Assembly (NCBI GenBank): GCA_027315345.1
Contig: DAHUYE010000090.1
Coordinates: 176,241-240,240, forward strand
Source: Actinomycetota bacterium
Lineage (GTDB): Bacteria > Actinomycetota > Acidimicrobiia > Acidimicrobiales > JAJPHE01
DNA: 64,000 nucleotides
Reading direction: 5' to 3'
The stretch's first letter is position 1; each line of letters opens with the position of its first letter. Both the position numbers and the translations under genes were made by a program. Positions 50,048 to 58,784 of the stretch are shown here, piece by piece. The notes beneath the pieces are model-generated. The model worked only from the letters and a program-made list of their open reading frames with translations, did no database searches and was not told the DNA's origin.

Positions 50048-50085
50048 CTACATTTAGTAGAGCTAGCTTGGCTACAGTCAGTAGT
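50048..50085 (-). promoter_or_regulatory. Candidate promoter/operator of the ChrB-domain operon
   Basis: On the minus strand a CTGACT (-35-like), 16-nt spacer and TACTAA (-10-like) lie just upstream of the ChrB start. A short dyad CTAC-ATTTA-GTAG (50048-50060) overlaps the -10 region, where a repressor could bind. Both assignments are inferred from spacing. Confidence 0.5.
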
Positions 50086-50943
50086 TAGGCGGCTGTCGCG
50101 CCGCTTGCCTTGTCTCAGGAGCCCAATGGAACACTTCGCTGTCACCGGACCCGGCTGCACGGGTTCATGAAGCTCTACGCCACCGACGGTGTCGGGTCTT
50201 CGTCGTCTTGGTTCTCGCTGGGTGCTGGCTCGCTCGCTACCGACCCGACGCCCCCCGGGCTGTCGCCGTGTCAGTCACGAGGGCCCGTCAATAGGCACGA
50301 AGGTCCACATAGCCATGACGCCTGATCCATTCCCCACCGCCGGTACTTGAGTCGGCTCTCAGTCGCCAACGATGGCGCCTGGCTCGGCCTCGGTATCCCG
50401 GATCTTCAGCCGTCGACGTCGAGTTCGCCCGGTCCATGGAAGCGCGTCCACCCGTGGAGTACCTCAACGCCCTTTCGGCGCCGTGCATCGGACGATCGAC
50501 ACCATCGCCGCCGGGGAGGACGACGCGGTGCTGAGACCAGGAGTCCAGCCGGGCTGTGTCCATCGATCCAGTGCGGGTGGGCGATGTCGTGTCCTGGATG
50601 GCTTTCATCAATTCAACGATGTTTGTTGGCGGTAACGCCCGGTTCAACATGATGGAGCGCTGGCTCAGGGACGGAGGGGCGCCGGCGGATTGGTCGCGGC
50701 GCGAGCCGGGGTGCGTCGTGGAGCCCGGACCCTGCTAGTACAACAAGGCCCACTCGGTGGTGACTGCTGTGAGCAAATGAGCTGAGTTACCCAGTCCCTC
50801 GCTGCGCAAGGTGGTGATCCCCGCGCCCATTCCTCTTCGTGACCACCTCATCGACACCGATGGCCAATCCCGCGGTCGAGGACCCGGTGGACCTCGCTCT
50901 TCGTGATGCGCCCGCGTCGGGTCCTGGCCAGCGCGCCGATGGC
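50061..50943. other. Gene-poor region, possibly decayed
   Basis: Nearly 900 bases with no confident gene. A short plus-strand frame at 50556-50738 reads VSWMAFINSTMFVGGNARFN, which looks protein-like but has no start context or recognised family. Codon bias is weaker than in neighbours, fitting gene decay. Confidence 0.45.
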
Positions 50944-52092
50944 TCAGGGCCGGCCGGCACCCACCAGCCCGTTGTTCCAGATTGGCTGGATGCGAATACG
51001 CTCCCCGGTCTCCGGGGCGGTGACCACGTTGCCGTTGCCGATGTAGATGGCGACGTGTTGGATGCTATTGGTGCCGTCGTCCCAGAAGATCAGGTCCCCG
51101 GGCTCGATGTCACTGAGAGGAACATGGGGGATGGCGTCGTACTGATCAGCAGCCACCCTGGGGATGGCCACACCGGCTTGGGCCCAGGACCACTGCGTCA
51201 AGCCTGAGCAGTCGAATCCTTGCCCAGGGGATTCGCCTCCCCATTGGTACGGGACACCCACCTGGCTCTCTGCCGCCTGGACGGCTTCCTGGGCTCCCCC
51301 ACCCGGAGCCGGCGGCCCACCCGGAGCAGCCGGCGGCGTGGCCGATGACCCCGCCCCGAAGGGGCTCTGACCACTGGCCTGGCTCAGTTGTTCTGCTTGG
51401 CTGCGAGCCAAGGCGGCAGCTTGTTCGGCCTGGACACGGGCCAAAAAGGCGGCGTGGGCGGCATCCTGTTCGGCCTGCTGCTGGCGCCGCACCAATACCG
51501 CTATCTGGCCGTTCATCTGGCTGAGCTCGGCTTGCTGGGAAGCCTGGGCCCGTTGAGCCGCTTGTCTGGCGGCGGCGGCCGCATTGACGGCCCCCTGGGC
51601 CTGGGCGCGAGTGTTGCGCAACTGCTGCTGCTGGGAGGCGAGGGAAGCTTCGGCCAGGCGGTACCCGTCCTCGACGTTGGTCAGTTCATTGCCCACCGCG
51701 GATTCGTATACCTGGGTGACTCCGGCCTGGGCCACGTTGGAAGACAGAATGGTCGAGATTGCCGACGCGCCCCCGTCCACGTAGGCCTTCACCGCCACCG
51801 CCCGCAGTCTGGCTCTGGTCGCTGACACCTCACTCTGGCTGCGGGCGATGGCGGCGTCTATGCGAGTGATCTCCGAATCGAGCTGGGCCAGGTGCTGCCG
51901 CGCCTGGCCGAACTGGCTGGCCGTCCGGTCCAGCTCAACCCCATCGGCGTGAAGTTGGGCCGTGATCTGAGCAGCTTGGACTCGAGTGCTGGCCAACTGG
52001 TCCGCAGCCGCCGACCGGGCCAGGGGCGCTACGAGCGCAACGGCCAGCACGAATGCGAGGACCGAACCAGCCAGTCGGCGGAGACCGCGCAC
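50944..52092 (-). CDS. Secreted NlpC/P60 (C40) peptidoglycan hydrolase
   Basis: 382 residues from GTG 52092. This gives an n-region (VRGLRRLAGS), hydrophobic core and AAA cleavage site of a signal peptide. Residues ~40-240 form a long Gln/Ala-rich coiled coil (RTASQFGQARQHLAQLDSEI and later QAAQRAQASQQAELSQMNGQ). The C-terminal ~130 residues are an NlpC/P60 domain with catalytic Cys in GFDCSGLTQWSW and His in SIQHVAIYIGNG. It cuts peptide stems in the cell wall outside the cell. The open frame continues to 52662 through unrelated sequence. The start is uncertain. Confidence 0.85.
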   Translation of the reverse strand: MRGLRRLAGSVLAFVLAVALVAPLARSAAADQLASTRVQAAQITAQLHADGVELDRTASQFGQARQHLAQLDSEITRIDAAIARSQSEVSATRARLRAVAVKAYVDGGASAISTILSSNVAQAGVTQVYESAVGNELTNVEDGYRLAEASLASQQQQLRNTRAQAQGAVNAAAAARQAAQRAQASQQAELSQMNGQIAVLVRRQQQAEQDAAHAAFLARVQAEQAAALARSQAEQLSQASGQSPFGAGSSATPPAAPGGPPAPGGGAQEAVQAAESQVGVPYQWGGESPGQGFDCSGLTQWSWAQAGVAIPRVAADQYDAIPHVPLSDIEPGDLIFWDDGTNSIQHVAIYIGNGNVVTAPETGERIRIQPIWNNGLVGAGRP

Positions 52093-52315
52093 CGACAGGG
52101 TGGGATTATCCGGACGCAGGAACAGTGCCTCTCCTTGCTGGGGCAAACGAAAGCCACCGCGCTCGGGTAGCGAAGGAACCCAGTATAGGCGCGGAGGTAC
52201 GCCAACGGGCTTGGCCAGGTCATGTGCATGAGCGGCGATTCTGTAGGCGATCATCCCTCCTTGACGTCGCCTCCGCCTTGGCATGCTGTGGAGTTGACGA
52301 GGACGCCCGCGTCGG

Positions 52316-52730
52316 TCAATGATGTCGCCCGGCAGCAGCCCGCTGGAGGATGCGAGTCTTCCATTCCTGGTCCGGTCCGGCTCTGGCATCAATGCCAAAG
52401 TCGACCAACCTGCTCCGGTGGCGATGCCCCCGGCGAAGACAACGAAGGGCAAGACGCTAACCACCACCACGATCCGATGTTGAGGAATGCCTATGGCCCC
52501 AAGCGCCCGTCGGAACGTCCCTGCCGCTGTGGCCACGCCCAGCCACCAAACGACACACTCGGCCCGGGGCCAGGTCAGAGGGAATAGATGTGCCGACCAG
52601 GCGGGGACGGGGGAGTCCTCGTACAGGCTGGCCACAACTTCTGCGGCTACGACGCCGATCACCCAGGCGGCACAGCCCAGCGCGACCCAATCGGCGTGGC
52701 GGCCCAGCCACCCCCGAGGCGAACGCTCAT
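52316..52730 (-). pseudogene. Frameshifted membrane protein gene
   Basis: From ATG 52730 the frame starts MSVRLG, then must shift at a C5 run (52711-52715) to continue as WLGRHADWVALGCAAWVIGV, LWW-type helices (AECVVWWLGVATAAGTFRRA) and RIVVVVSVLPFVVFAGGIAT. A second shift near 52405 would give VDFGIDARAGPDQEWKTRIL and a stop at 52316. Each shift is repaired by adding one base. It is either decayed or mis-sequenced. Family not recognised. Confidence 0.5.
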
Positions 52731-52783
52731 TTGCCGTGCCGGAGATCGGATATATCTGATCTGACCTGGTGGGACAGCCACCG

Positions 52784-52971
52784 TCAACGAGCGGCCCGGA
52801 GGGCGAATACCGCGCAGGTGAGGACCCATAGACCGATCACGATGATGCGCCACTCGGGCGGCCGGCGGAGCGCGTAGAGGGCTACGCCAAAAGCGATGGT
52901 GAGGACCGCCGCCTCGACCAGGTGGTGGCGCTCCGGGGAAGGAGCAGGTGTATAGCTTCAAGCTCGACCAC
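52784..52971 (-). pseudogene. Frameshifted copy of the small membrane protein family
   Basis: GTG 52971 starts VVELEAIHLLLP. A missing base in the G4 run at 52935-52938 shifts the frame, after which ERHHLVEAAVLTIAFGVALY, ALRRPPEWRIIVIGLWVLTC and AVFALRAAR run to a TGA at 52784. The product would align along its length with the ORF at 32015 (…LIEAVVVTGVLGAALYRLRR…). Two island copies imply duplication. Confidence 0.6.
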
Positions 52972-53573
52972 GACTCCCCGATCTCCCCCGCCAAGAATTC
53001 CACCGACGCCGTGGTTCCGTCTACACCCCGCGTTTGGCAAGGATCTGGCACGCTCGACCCGACGGCCCCGGCGTGGCAACCTCGTCGGTGCCCATGACCT
53101 CGGCAAACGGCTTGCATCGGCCTAGACGGAATGGGTCGACCGGCAGCACACCCTATGCACTGGGGTGCGAGTAGAGGCCCTTCTCCCCGTCGGCGAAGCC
53201 TCCAGTGTCGTAGCGGGTCGTCGGCCCCCGGCGTGGCGTGGGCACTTGGTAGCTGCCGAGCCGCCCGTCGGTGGGTATGGCCCTGCCAGACGGCGCCTCG
53301 GTCTCGGCCCCAGCGGTTATCCACCGCAGGAGACGACCGAGCACTGCGCAAATGATCCAGACGGGCCTCGACGCGAACCTCGACGCGGCCAGTCAGTCGG
53401 CGCCAGCGCGGCCTCGACCGTCTCCCGACCGGAGGAGGGGACAGCCTGCAGCAGCTCAGGCTGTCCCCTGACACCGGGCACCATCTGGTGGTGACGGCGT
53501 CGGCCAGGACATCAAGGCGGGGCTCCTCCACGGCCGCCAGCGCCGTCTCGGTCCTGAGCCATGTACGCCGTGA
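52972..53573. other. Gene-free stretch upstream of frameshifted genes
   Basis: About 600 bases in which no gene is supported. It contains the hairpin listed separately and otherwise GC-rich sequence with short frames of low-complexity composition. Confidence 0.5.
53437..53468. terminator. Strong hairpin downstream of SEC-C gene
   Basis: A perfect 12-bp stem (GGGGACAGCCTG with CAGGCTGTCCCC) and 8-nt loop, about 105 nt past the stop of the minus-strand SEC-C-domain gene. A transcription terminator is likely. Confidence 0.65.
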
Positions 53574-55078
53574 TCAGCCACTCCAGCCGTGGCATCGCTT
53601 GTACTTGCGCCCGCTGCCACAGAAGCAGGGATCGTTGCGCCCCGAACGGGTCTGGGGCGTTCGGCCGAGGCCCGAGGGCCCGCCGATGAGGCGGACCGTG
53701 GTGGTCGGCCCCGGGGCCCGCCCGAGGCGGGCGAGGCGCCCGTAGATGTCCGAGCGGGCCTCGAAGTCGTCGTCCTCCTCGGCCATCTCCAACGCCACCA
53801 GCAGCTGCGCCTCAGCCCCGTCGGCGTCCCCGAGCACCTCCAAGGTGTCCCCGGCGTGGATACGCACCCAGAGCTCGCCGGGCCAGCGGAGAAGGCTGTC
53901 CTCCACCCGGGTCCGGGCCCCGGTCTCGTCGCCGGCGTGGGCCAGGGCGTAGGCAACGTCGGCGGCGTAGGTCGACTCGTTGTCGGGGTCGACTCGGGCC
54001 AGCGCTTCGCCCACCTGCACCGCCTCGGCTGCCAGGCCGGCATAGCCGAGGTCGTAGACCAGGTTGGCCAGCCACTCCGGTAGCCAGGGCATGTCTTGGT
54101 CCCCACCCAGGGCCGCCGCCAGGTCCTCGGGCCGGCCCGGGAACCACCCCGCCGCCTCGACCACGGTCCGGGCCCTGGCGGCCAGCTCCACCGGCTCCCG
54201 GGCTTGGAAGAGGCTCTCCTCGGCCCCCACCAGCAGGGTGGCCAGCCCATTGGGCAGATGCGCCAGCTCCAGGCGCCGGCAGGCATCAAGGATCGCGCCC
54301 CAACCGTCGGGGTTGGACGCTTGAGCCGCCTCGAAGCGCTGGTTCGATACCTTCTCGGCCTCGACCCGATGCGCCGGGCACATGGCGGGGCTTGACTCGC
54401 CCAGCTCCCCTGGGAATCCGAACCGGGCGCCCCCGCAGGCCGGACAGGGCGCCACAGCTTCGCCAATCACGGCCAGTTCCACCGGGGAGCGGTCCAGCTC
54501 CACCGGACCCAGAGCCTCCTGGACTACGTCGGTGATGGCACCGAGGCCTATGGGCTGCCACCCCTCGGAGACGAGGGACAGCTCGGGGGTCCCGAGACCG
54601 GCACCGGCGACCGGCTCGGAGAGAAGGCTGGGGACCGCTCCTTGAGAAGCGAGGAGGCTGGGGTAGCGACCGTCGGTCACCGCTTCCTCGTAGCGGGCGC
54701 CCACCACCACGGCCGAGCCGGCCAGCTCCCCCACCACTTCCGCCACGCTGGCACCCCGCTCGGTGACCGCCCCCATCACGTTCCAGAGGGGGACGTAGAG
54801 GACGATCTCGAGGCCGGGGGGCCAGCGTTCACGGTGGCGACGGCCACCGGCCGGGATGCCTGGTGCTCAAGCGGGTCCCAGGTCACGAGGAAGACCCGTA
54901 GCACCTCGGCCAGGCGCGCCTCGGCATCGCCCAGGCCGGCCCAGCCCACCGCCAGCTCGACCAGCACCTTGTCCTCGACCGGGGCCCCGTTGAGCACGTC
55001 GACCAGCGCCGGAGGAAGGCCGGTGAGTGGATATGGGCGTCCGTCGCTCACGGGCCCGACGGTATCCCGCGGGGACAT
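53574..55078 (-). CDS. TPR-like/SEC-C domain protein split by a frameshift
   Basis: Two overlapping frames encode one protein. The upstream frame (start 55078) gives MSPRDTVGPVSDGRPYPLTG to ASRPVAVATVNAGPP. The downstream frame (to 53574) continues GLEIVLYVPLWNVMGAVTER onward. They join if the G6 run at 54816-54821 had seven bases. The rest has a CxxC/CxxH segment (CPACGGARFGFP), TPR-like helices (RVEDSLLRWPGELWVRIHAG) and a C-terminal SEC-C zinc motif (GRNDPCFCGSGRKYKRCHG). About 501 residues if repaired. SEC-C tails bind SecB-like or ribosomal partners; the role here is unknown. Confidence 0.75.
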
Positions 55079-55391
55079 CCTGACCTCGCAGTGGGCCCTG
55101 CCCGGGACCTCGGTTGGCCACCCGTCCGCTGACGATGTTCCCCGCCATCGTCATCCGAATCTCGGCCCAGGCAAGGACGTCGGGACCAGCTCTGGGCCCT
55201 GGCGGACCCGTCTGACCACGAGGCGGCGGCGGCAGTGCCAGAAGTCCATTGGCACCAGGGAGCCGACCGTCGCCGAGCGCGGGAGGACCGTCTCTGGGGC
55301 GCTCGCCGTCCTTCCCGCGGCGGTCGCAGCCTCGAATGCCCATCGTGTGTGGCCAGGAAAGTTGGTTGTGGCGGAATGGACGGAGGGGTGG

Positions 55392-55437
55392 TGGGAGGTC
55401 GGGGTGGGAGGTCGGGGTGGGAGGTCGGGTGGGAGGT
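55392..55437 (+). repeat. G-rich 13-nt tandem repeat
   Basis: Unit TGGGAGGTCGGGG occurs three times (the third lacks one G) plus a partial fourth unit. The G-tracts could form a G-quadruplex. No coding role. Confidence 0.8.
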
Positions 55438-56025
55438 GTTTGAGATGGAGGTGAGGAGGAGCTTGAGGAGCGGTGTGATGAAGACCGTCGACCGCCTCGG
55501 GCTGTCCATGACTTCTGCGGCCCGCCGTAGCGCGGGGCCATGAGAGACAACCCGGCCAGGGGACCTGCCCACCGGGAGTCGCCGGCGTTGCGCCAAGAGG
55601 GTGGAAGCCGCGACAGGGGGTCCGAAGAGAGCGATGTCCGCTGTTGCTGGCACGCAGCCCGCCCAAGTACGGGGGCTGGCGTTCCAGCCGGCCGTGGAGG
55701 AGACCGGCATGAGCGACAGGGTCGAGGTCGGCGCCGAGATGGACAGCCGCAGACCAACACGGGCCTTGACGGACCCCTGGTCAAGGATCGCGTCGAGGTT
55801 CAGGTCAAGGCCGACCCCCCAGTATGGGTCCGTGCCGTCCGGATCCGAGCCCGAGCTGAGCTCACGGCGATGGTCGTGGCCCGCCAGGGGATACCGCCCC
55901 AGCCAACCCCATCCTCGACCCCCGGGGCCACCCGTCCTTCCGGTTTCCCCAGCACCGTCCGACCAGGCGTCACAACCCAACCATGCAGCGGTAGGAGTCC
56001 CGTCGCCTTCCTACCGCAGCACCCC

Positions 56026-56072
56026 ATCCCTCGGACACACCCTTGCAGGTTCCCCTACGGGAAACCTGCGGG
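56026..56072 (+). repeat. Hairpin repeat, left copy of an inverted pair
   Basis: Contains GGACACACCCTTGCAGGT (56033-56050), repeated inverted at 56662-56679. It also folds locally: GCAGGTT-CCC pairs with GGGAAACCTGC around CTAC. Similar extended sequence covers about 45 nt in each copy. Confidence 0.75.
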
Positions 56073-56354
56073 CGCTCCACGTGGCGGGCCTGACACTGGC
56101 GTGGTACCTCTGCCGCCCGGTCGGCCTTGGCGAGTCCGGACACCGCGACACGACCCGGTGCCCGACGGGCCAGGCACGCCGGCGTCAGGACCGGCCGGGG
56201 TCGATCGGCGTGATCGGACCTGCCCACTCGGCGCCGGCCCGTATCCCTCGCCCCGGCCCCCGAACAGGAGGCCGCTTTGCAACCGACCGGGACGGCGCGG
56301 GCCGTCCCGTTGTCGATCCCGTACATCTCCACGAAAGCGGGAAGGTTGGCCGTC

Positions 56355-56390
56355 GTCCCGTTGGCGTTCCCGTTGGCGTTCCCGTTTGCG
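56355..56390 (+). repeat. 12-nt tandem repeat
   Basis: Three units of the form TTCCCGTTGGCG (56355, 56367, 56379; one or two changes) followed by a partial unit. Lies between the two inverted hairpin copies. Confidence 0.75.
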
Positions 56391-56638
56391 TCCCGTTTCG
56401 GTCCCGGCACCACCTCTCGTGGTATCCCGCTCACGTTGCGCTGACCCTCCGCCCTTTCCCTCTCCACCAGGCTCGACCACGGTGCGGTTGCGGACGGCCG
56501 GACCAGATGCTGGCGTGGCCGTGCGGCCAGGTATCGGACCGAGCCAGAGGTGGGAGGACGTGGACCTCGCTGGCCGGGAGGAAGCTCACCGGCCGCCGGC
56601 CGATCCCTGGCATGAGGGCCCATCCCGACAGGCGAACG

Positions 56639-56686
56639 TCCCGCAGGTGTCCCGGAGGGATACCTGCAAGGGTGTGTCCGGGGGAT
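56639..56686 (-). repeat. Hairpin repeat, right copy of an inverted pair
   Basis: Contains ACCTGCAAGGGTGTGTCC (56662-56679), the exact reverse complement of 56033-56050. Local fold: GCAGGTGTCCC with GGGATACCTGC (one G-U) around GGA. The pair encloses about 610 bp. Confidence 0.75.
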
Positions 56687-56842
56687 TGGGCCCGTCGGAA
56701 GGCGAGTGACGGGACGGCGGCGGGATGGGGGCTTCGGACGGGCCGGCCGCGGGATGGGCTACCGGGACGACTGACGACGCCGATGGTTGCACAGGAGTGG
56801 TTCCCGGGGATGCTGACGGGGTCTTCGAGCCGGACCGATAAA

Positions 56843-56964
56843 TCCTCGCGACCACCAGCCGATCTACGTCCCGGGCCACCCTCGCGGCTGGGTAGGTCCC
56901 GCCACCCGATAGCCAGCCCTCCGAGCGAAATACTCGCGAGCACCAAACTACCCGCGAGAACCAG
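56843..56964 (+). repeat. CTCGCGA-type direct repeats
   Basis: Three related boxes: TCCTCGCGACCACCAG (56843), TACTCGCGAGCACCAA (56931) and TACCCGCGAGAACCAG (56949). They lie 340-460 bp upstream of the excisionase gene. They could be binding sites for Xis or a replication/regulatory protein. Confidence 0.45.
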
Positions 56965-57303
56965 GGCCCTGCCCCGGCCTAGTTCACCATGGCGGAACTT
57001 TGGAGGAGGGCCGCTGGCCGGCCACCGAGGAGCGTGGTCGGCTTGACGAGAACGGAGCGCACCGACATCGGAGAGGATGAACACGGCGGAGGCCGTCCGG
57101 GCACCAAGCGGATAAGGGACCGCCATCCGCCGGGACACCTCATGACCCAACCCGGTCCAGACGGTCAGCTCGTGCTCTGGTCTACGCCCCGCAACCCGAC
57201 GCGGCCGTCGCTGGGCCGCCAGGGAGAACCCGGCCGCGACACGGCCCCAGGAGGCGACCACCGGGCCGCGCTGGCGGTCCCTCGCCCCGAAGAGCAACCC
57301 ACG

Positions 57304-57468
57304 ATGCAGCTGTGGCCGCTGGTCGGCCAGCTCCTCGGACTGGGTCGGGCCGCCACGTACGAGGCGGCGCGGCGCGGCGACATCCCCACCATGCGCTTCG
57401 GTCGGCGGATCACCGTCCCCACCGCCGCGTTCCGCCGGATGCTCGGGATCGATACACCCGAGCCATAA
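57304..57468 (+). CDS. xis: Excisionase / helix-turn-helix DNA-binding protein
   Basis: 54 residues: MQLWPLVGQLLGLGRAATYE, then AARRGDIPTMRFGRRITVPT, a MerR-like winged HTH of the AlpA/excisionase type. It ends 10 nt before the integrase gene, the usual xis-int order. ATG 57304 is chosen because the upstream frame is low-complexity. It likely directs excision with the integrase. Confidence 0.85.
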   Translation: MQLWPLVGQLLGLGRAATYEAARRGDIPTMRFGRRITVPTAAFRRMLGIDTPEP

Positions 57469-57478
57469 TCTGACTCTG

Positions 57479-58675
57479 ATGGCCCGCAGCCCTACCGTCG
57501 CCCCCCGCAAGGCTGCCAACGGGACCTGGTTCTTCAATGTCGACATCGGCGTCGGACCCGATGGCCGGCGCCGGCGGGCCCACCGCCGTGGGTTCCCGAC
57601 CAGGAAGGCAGCCCAGGAGGAGCTCGACCGGCTCCGCCACTCTGTCACCACGGCCGCATACGTCACCCCGACGCGCCAGACCCTCGCCGAGTACCTGACC
57701 GACGACTGGCTGCCAGCCGTACGGCACAACCTGGCCCGCTCGACCTGGGAGAGCTACGACCGCAACATCCGCAATCACGTGGTACCGGCCCTCGGTCGCC
57801 TACAGCTCCAGCAGGTGGACGGAGCGGTTCTCAACCGCTTCTACGCGACGCTCCTCGAGTCCGGTCGCATGAGAGGCAAGCAGTCACCAGGCCTCAAACC
57901 CCGCACGGTCAGATACATCCATACGATCGTCCACTCGGCCTTCGGCGACGCCGTCCGCTGGCGCCGCCTGGTCATCAACCCGGCGGCGCAGGCCACTCCT
58001 CCCTCGGCGGCCCTGGCGAGGGCGCCCGAGATGCGAGTCTGGACTGGACCGCAAGTCCATCGGTTCCTGGAGCTCTGCGAGGGAGACCGGTACCGGTGGC
58101 CGTGGCTCTTCCTGGCCACGACCGGCTGCCGACGCGGCGAGGCTCTCGGTCTGCGGTGGTCAGATGTCGATTTCGACCGCTCGCTCGCAAGCATCCGCCA
58201 AGAGGTCATCCCCTTGACCAAGGCGACCGGCATTGGGCGGGAAGGCGTCATCGTCCAGCGCACCAAGACGGGCAAGCCGCGTGTGATCGAACTCGATACC
58301 CCGACGGTATCGGCACTGCGAGCGTGGAAGGCACGTCAAGCTGAGGAGCGCCTCGCCCTGGGAGCGGGTTACCAGGACGTCGATCTCGTCTTCCCGCGAG
58401 CTGACGGCCGTCCCTACCATCCGGAGGCCTTCTCCAAGACCTTCGACCGCCGACTGCGTCAGGCGAGCTTCGCCGAACTGCCCGCGATCCGTGTCCACGA
58501 CTTGAGACATACCTGGGCGACCCTGGCGCTCATCGCCGGTGTCGACGTGAAGGTGGTGTCGGAGCGACTCGGTCACTCCTCACCCATGGTGACCTGGCAG
58601 ACCTACCAACACGTGGTCAAGGGCATGCAGTCCGACCCGGCGGAGAAGGTCGCGGCGCTGATCTTCGGCGCTTAG
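57479..58675 (+). CDS. int: Tyrosine recombinase (island integrase)
   Basis: 398 residues, intact. An N-terminal arm-binding region (ANGTWFFNVDIGVGPDGRRR), a SAM-like core-binding domain (YLTDDWLPAVRHNLARSTWE) and a catalytic domain with Arg219 (TGCRRGEALGL), His340/Arg343 (VHDLRHTWATL), His366 (LGHSSPMVTW) and Tyr376. It reads toward tRNA-Gln, 110 bp downstream, whose 3' end is the attachment site. Paired TTTGGAACCA boxes between gene and tRNA are candidate arm sites. Confidence 0.96.
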   Translation: MARSPTVAPRKAANGTWFFNVDIGVGPDGRRRRAHRRGFPTRKAAQEELDRLRHSVTTAAYVTPTRQTLAEYLTDDWLPAVRHNLARSTWESYDRNIRNHVVPALGRLQLQQVDGAVLNRFYATLLESGRMRGKQSPGLKPRTVRYIHTIVHSAFGDAVRWRRLVINPAAQATPPSAALARAPEMRVWTGPQVHRFLELCEGDRYRWPWLFLATTGCRRGEALGLRWSDVDFDRSLASIRQEVIPLTKATGIGREGVIVQRTKTGKPRVIELDTPTVSALRAWKARQAEERLALGAGYQDVDLVFPRADGRPYHPEAFSKTFDRRLRQASFAELPAIRVHDLRHTWATLALIAGVDVKVVSERLGHSSPMVTWQTYQHVVKGMQSDPAEKVAALIFGA

Positions 58676-58694
58676 TTCACCCCGTCTCGCGCCG

Positions 58695-58715
58695 TTTGGA
58701 ACCAGTTTGGAACCA
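58695..58715 (+). repeat. Paired integrase arm-site-like repeats, right end
   Basis: TTTGGAACCA at 58695-58704 and 58706-58715, spaced 11 nt, matching the pair at 27471-27492 near the left end. Confidence 0.7.
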
Positions 58716-58784
58716 GAGACCGCACTTCATGTCATCTCGTCCCGGCACAGCAACCCTGTGACCTGCGGTTTCTCTCTCAAACAG

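Larger units (their letters stand above)
55079..57303. other. Repeat-rich, gene-poor right arm of the island
   Basis: About 2.2 kb with no confident gene. It holds a G-rich 13-nt tandem repeat, a 12-nt tandem repeat, a long inverted repeat of hairpin-forming units and three CTCGCGA-type direct repeats, all listed separately. The open frames here have low-complexity translations. It could hold an origin, a transfer site or remnants of lost genes. Confidence 0.5.

Noticed and set aside
52093-52662. A long N-terminus for the NlpC/P60 protein
   Set aside because: The upstream frame passes through a hydrophobic, unrelated protein fragment and spacer. The signal peptide begins near GTG 52092.
55048-55980. 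A 310-codon minus-strand gene
   Set aside because: The translation is dominated by repeat-derived Pro/Ser/Thr stretches and no domain is visible. A short segment (DPYWGVGLDLNLDAILDQG) looks protein-like but is not enough.
55392-56964. CRISPR array
   Set aside because: The repeats are short tandem or inverted units without regular repeat-spacer alternation, and no cas gene is nearby.
56989-57303. N-terminal extension of the excisionase
   Set aside because: The sequence is Arg/Gly/Pro-rich without family similarity. The HTH fold starts at ATG 57304.
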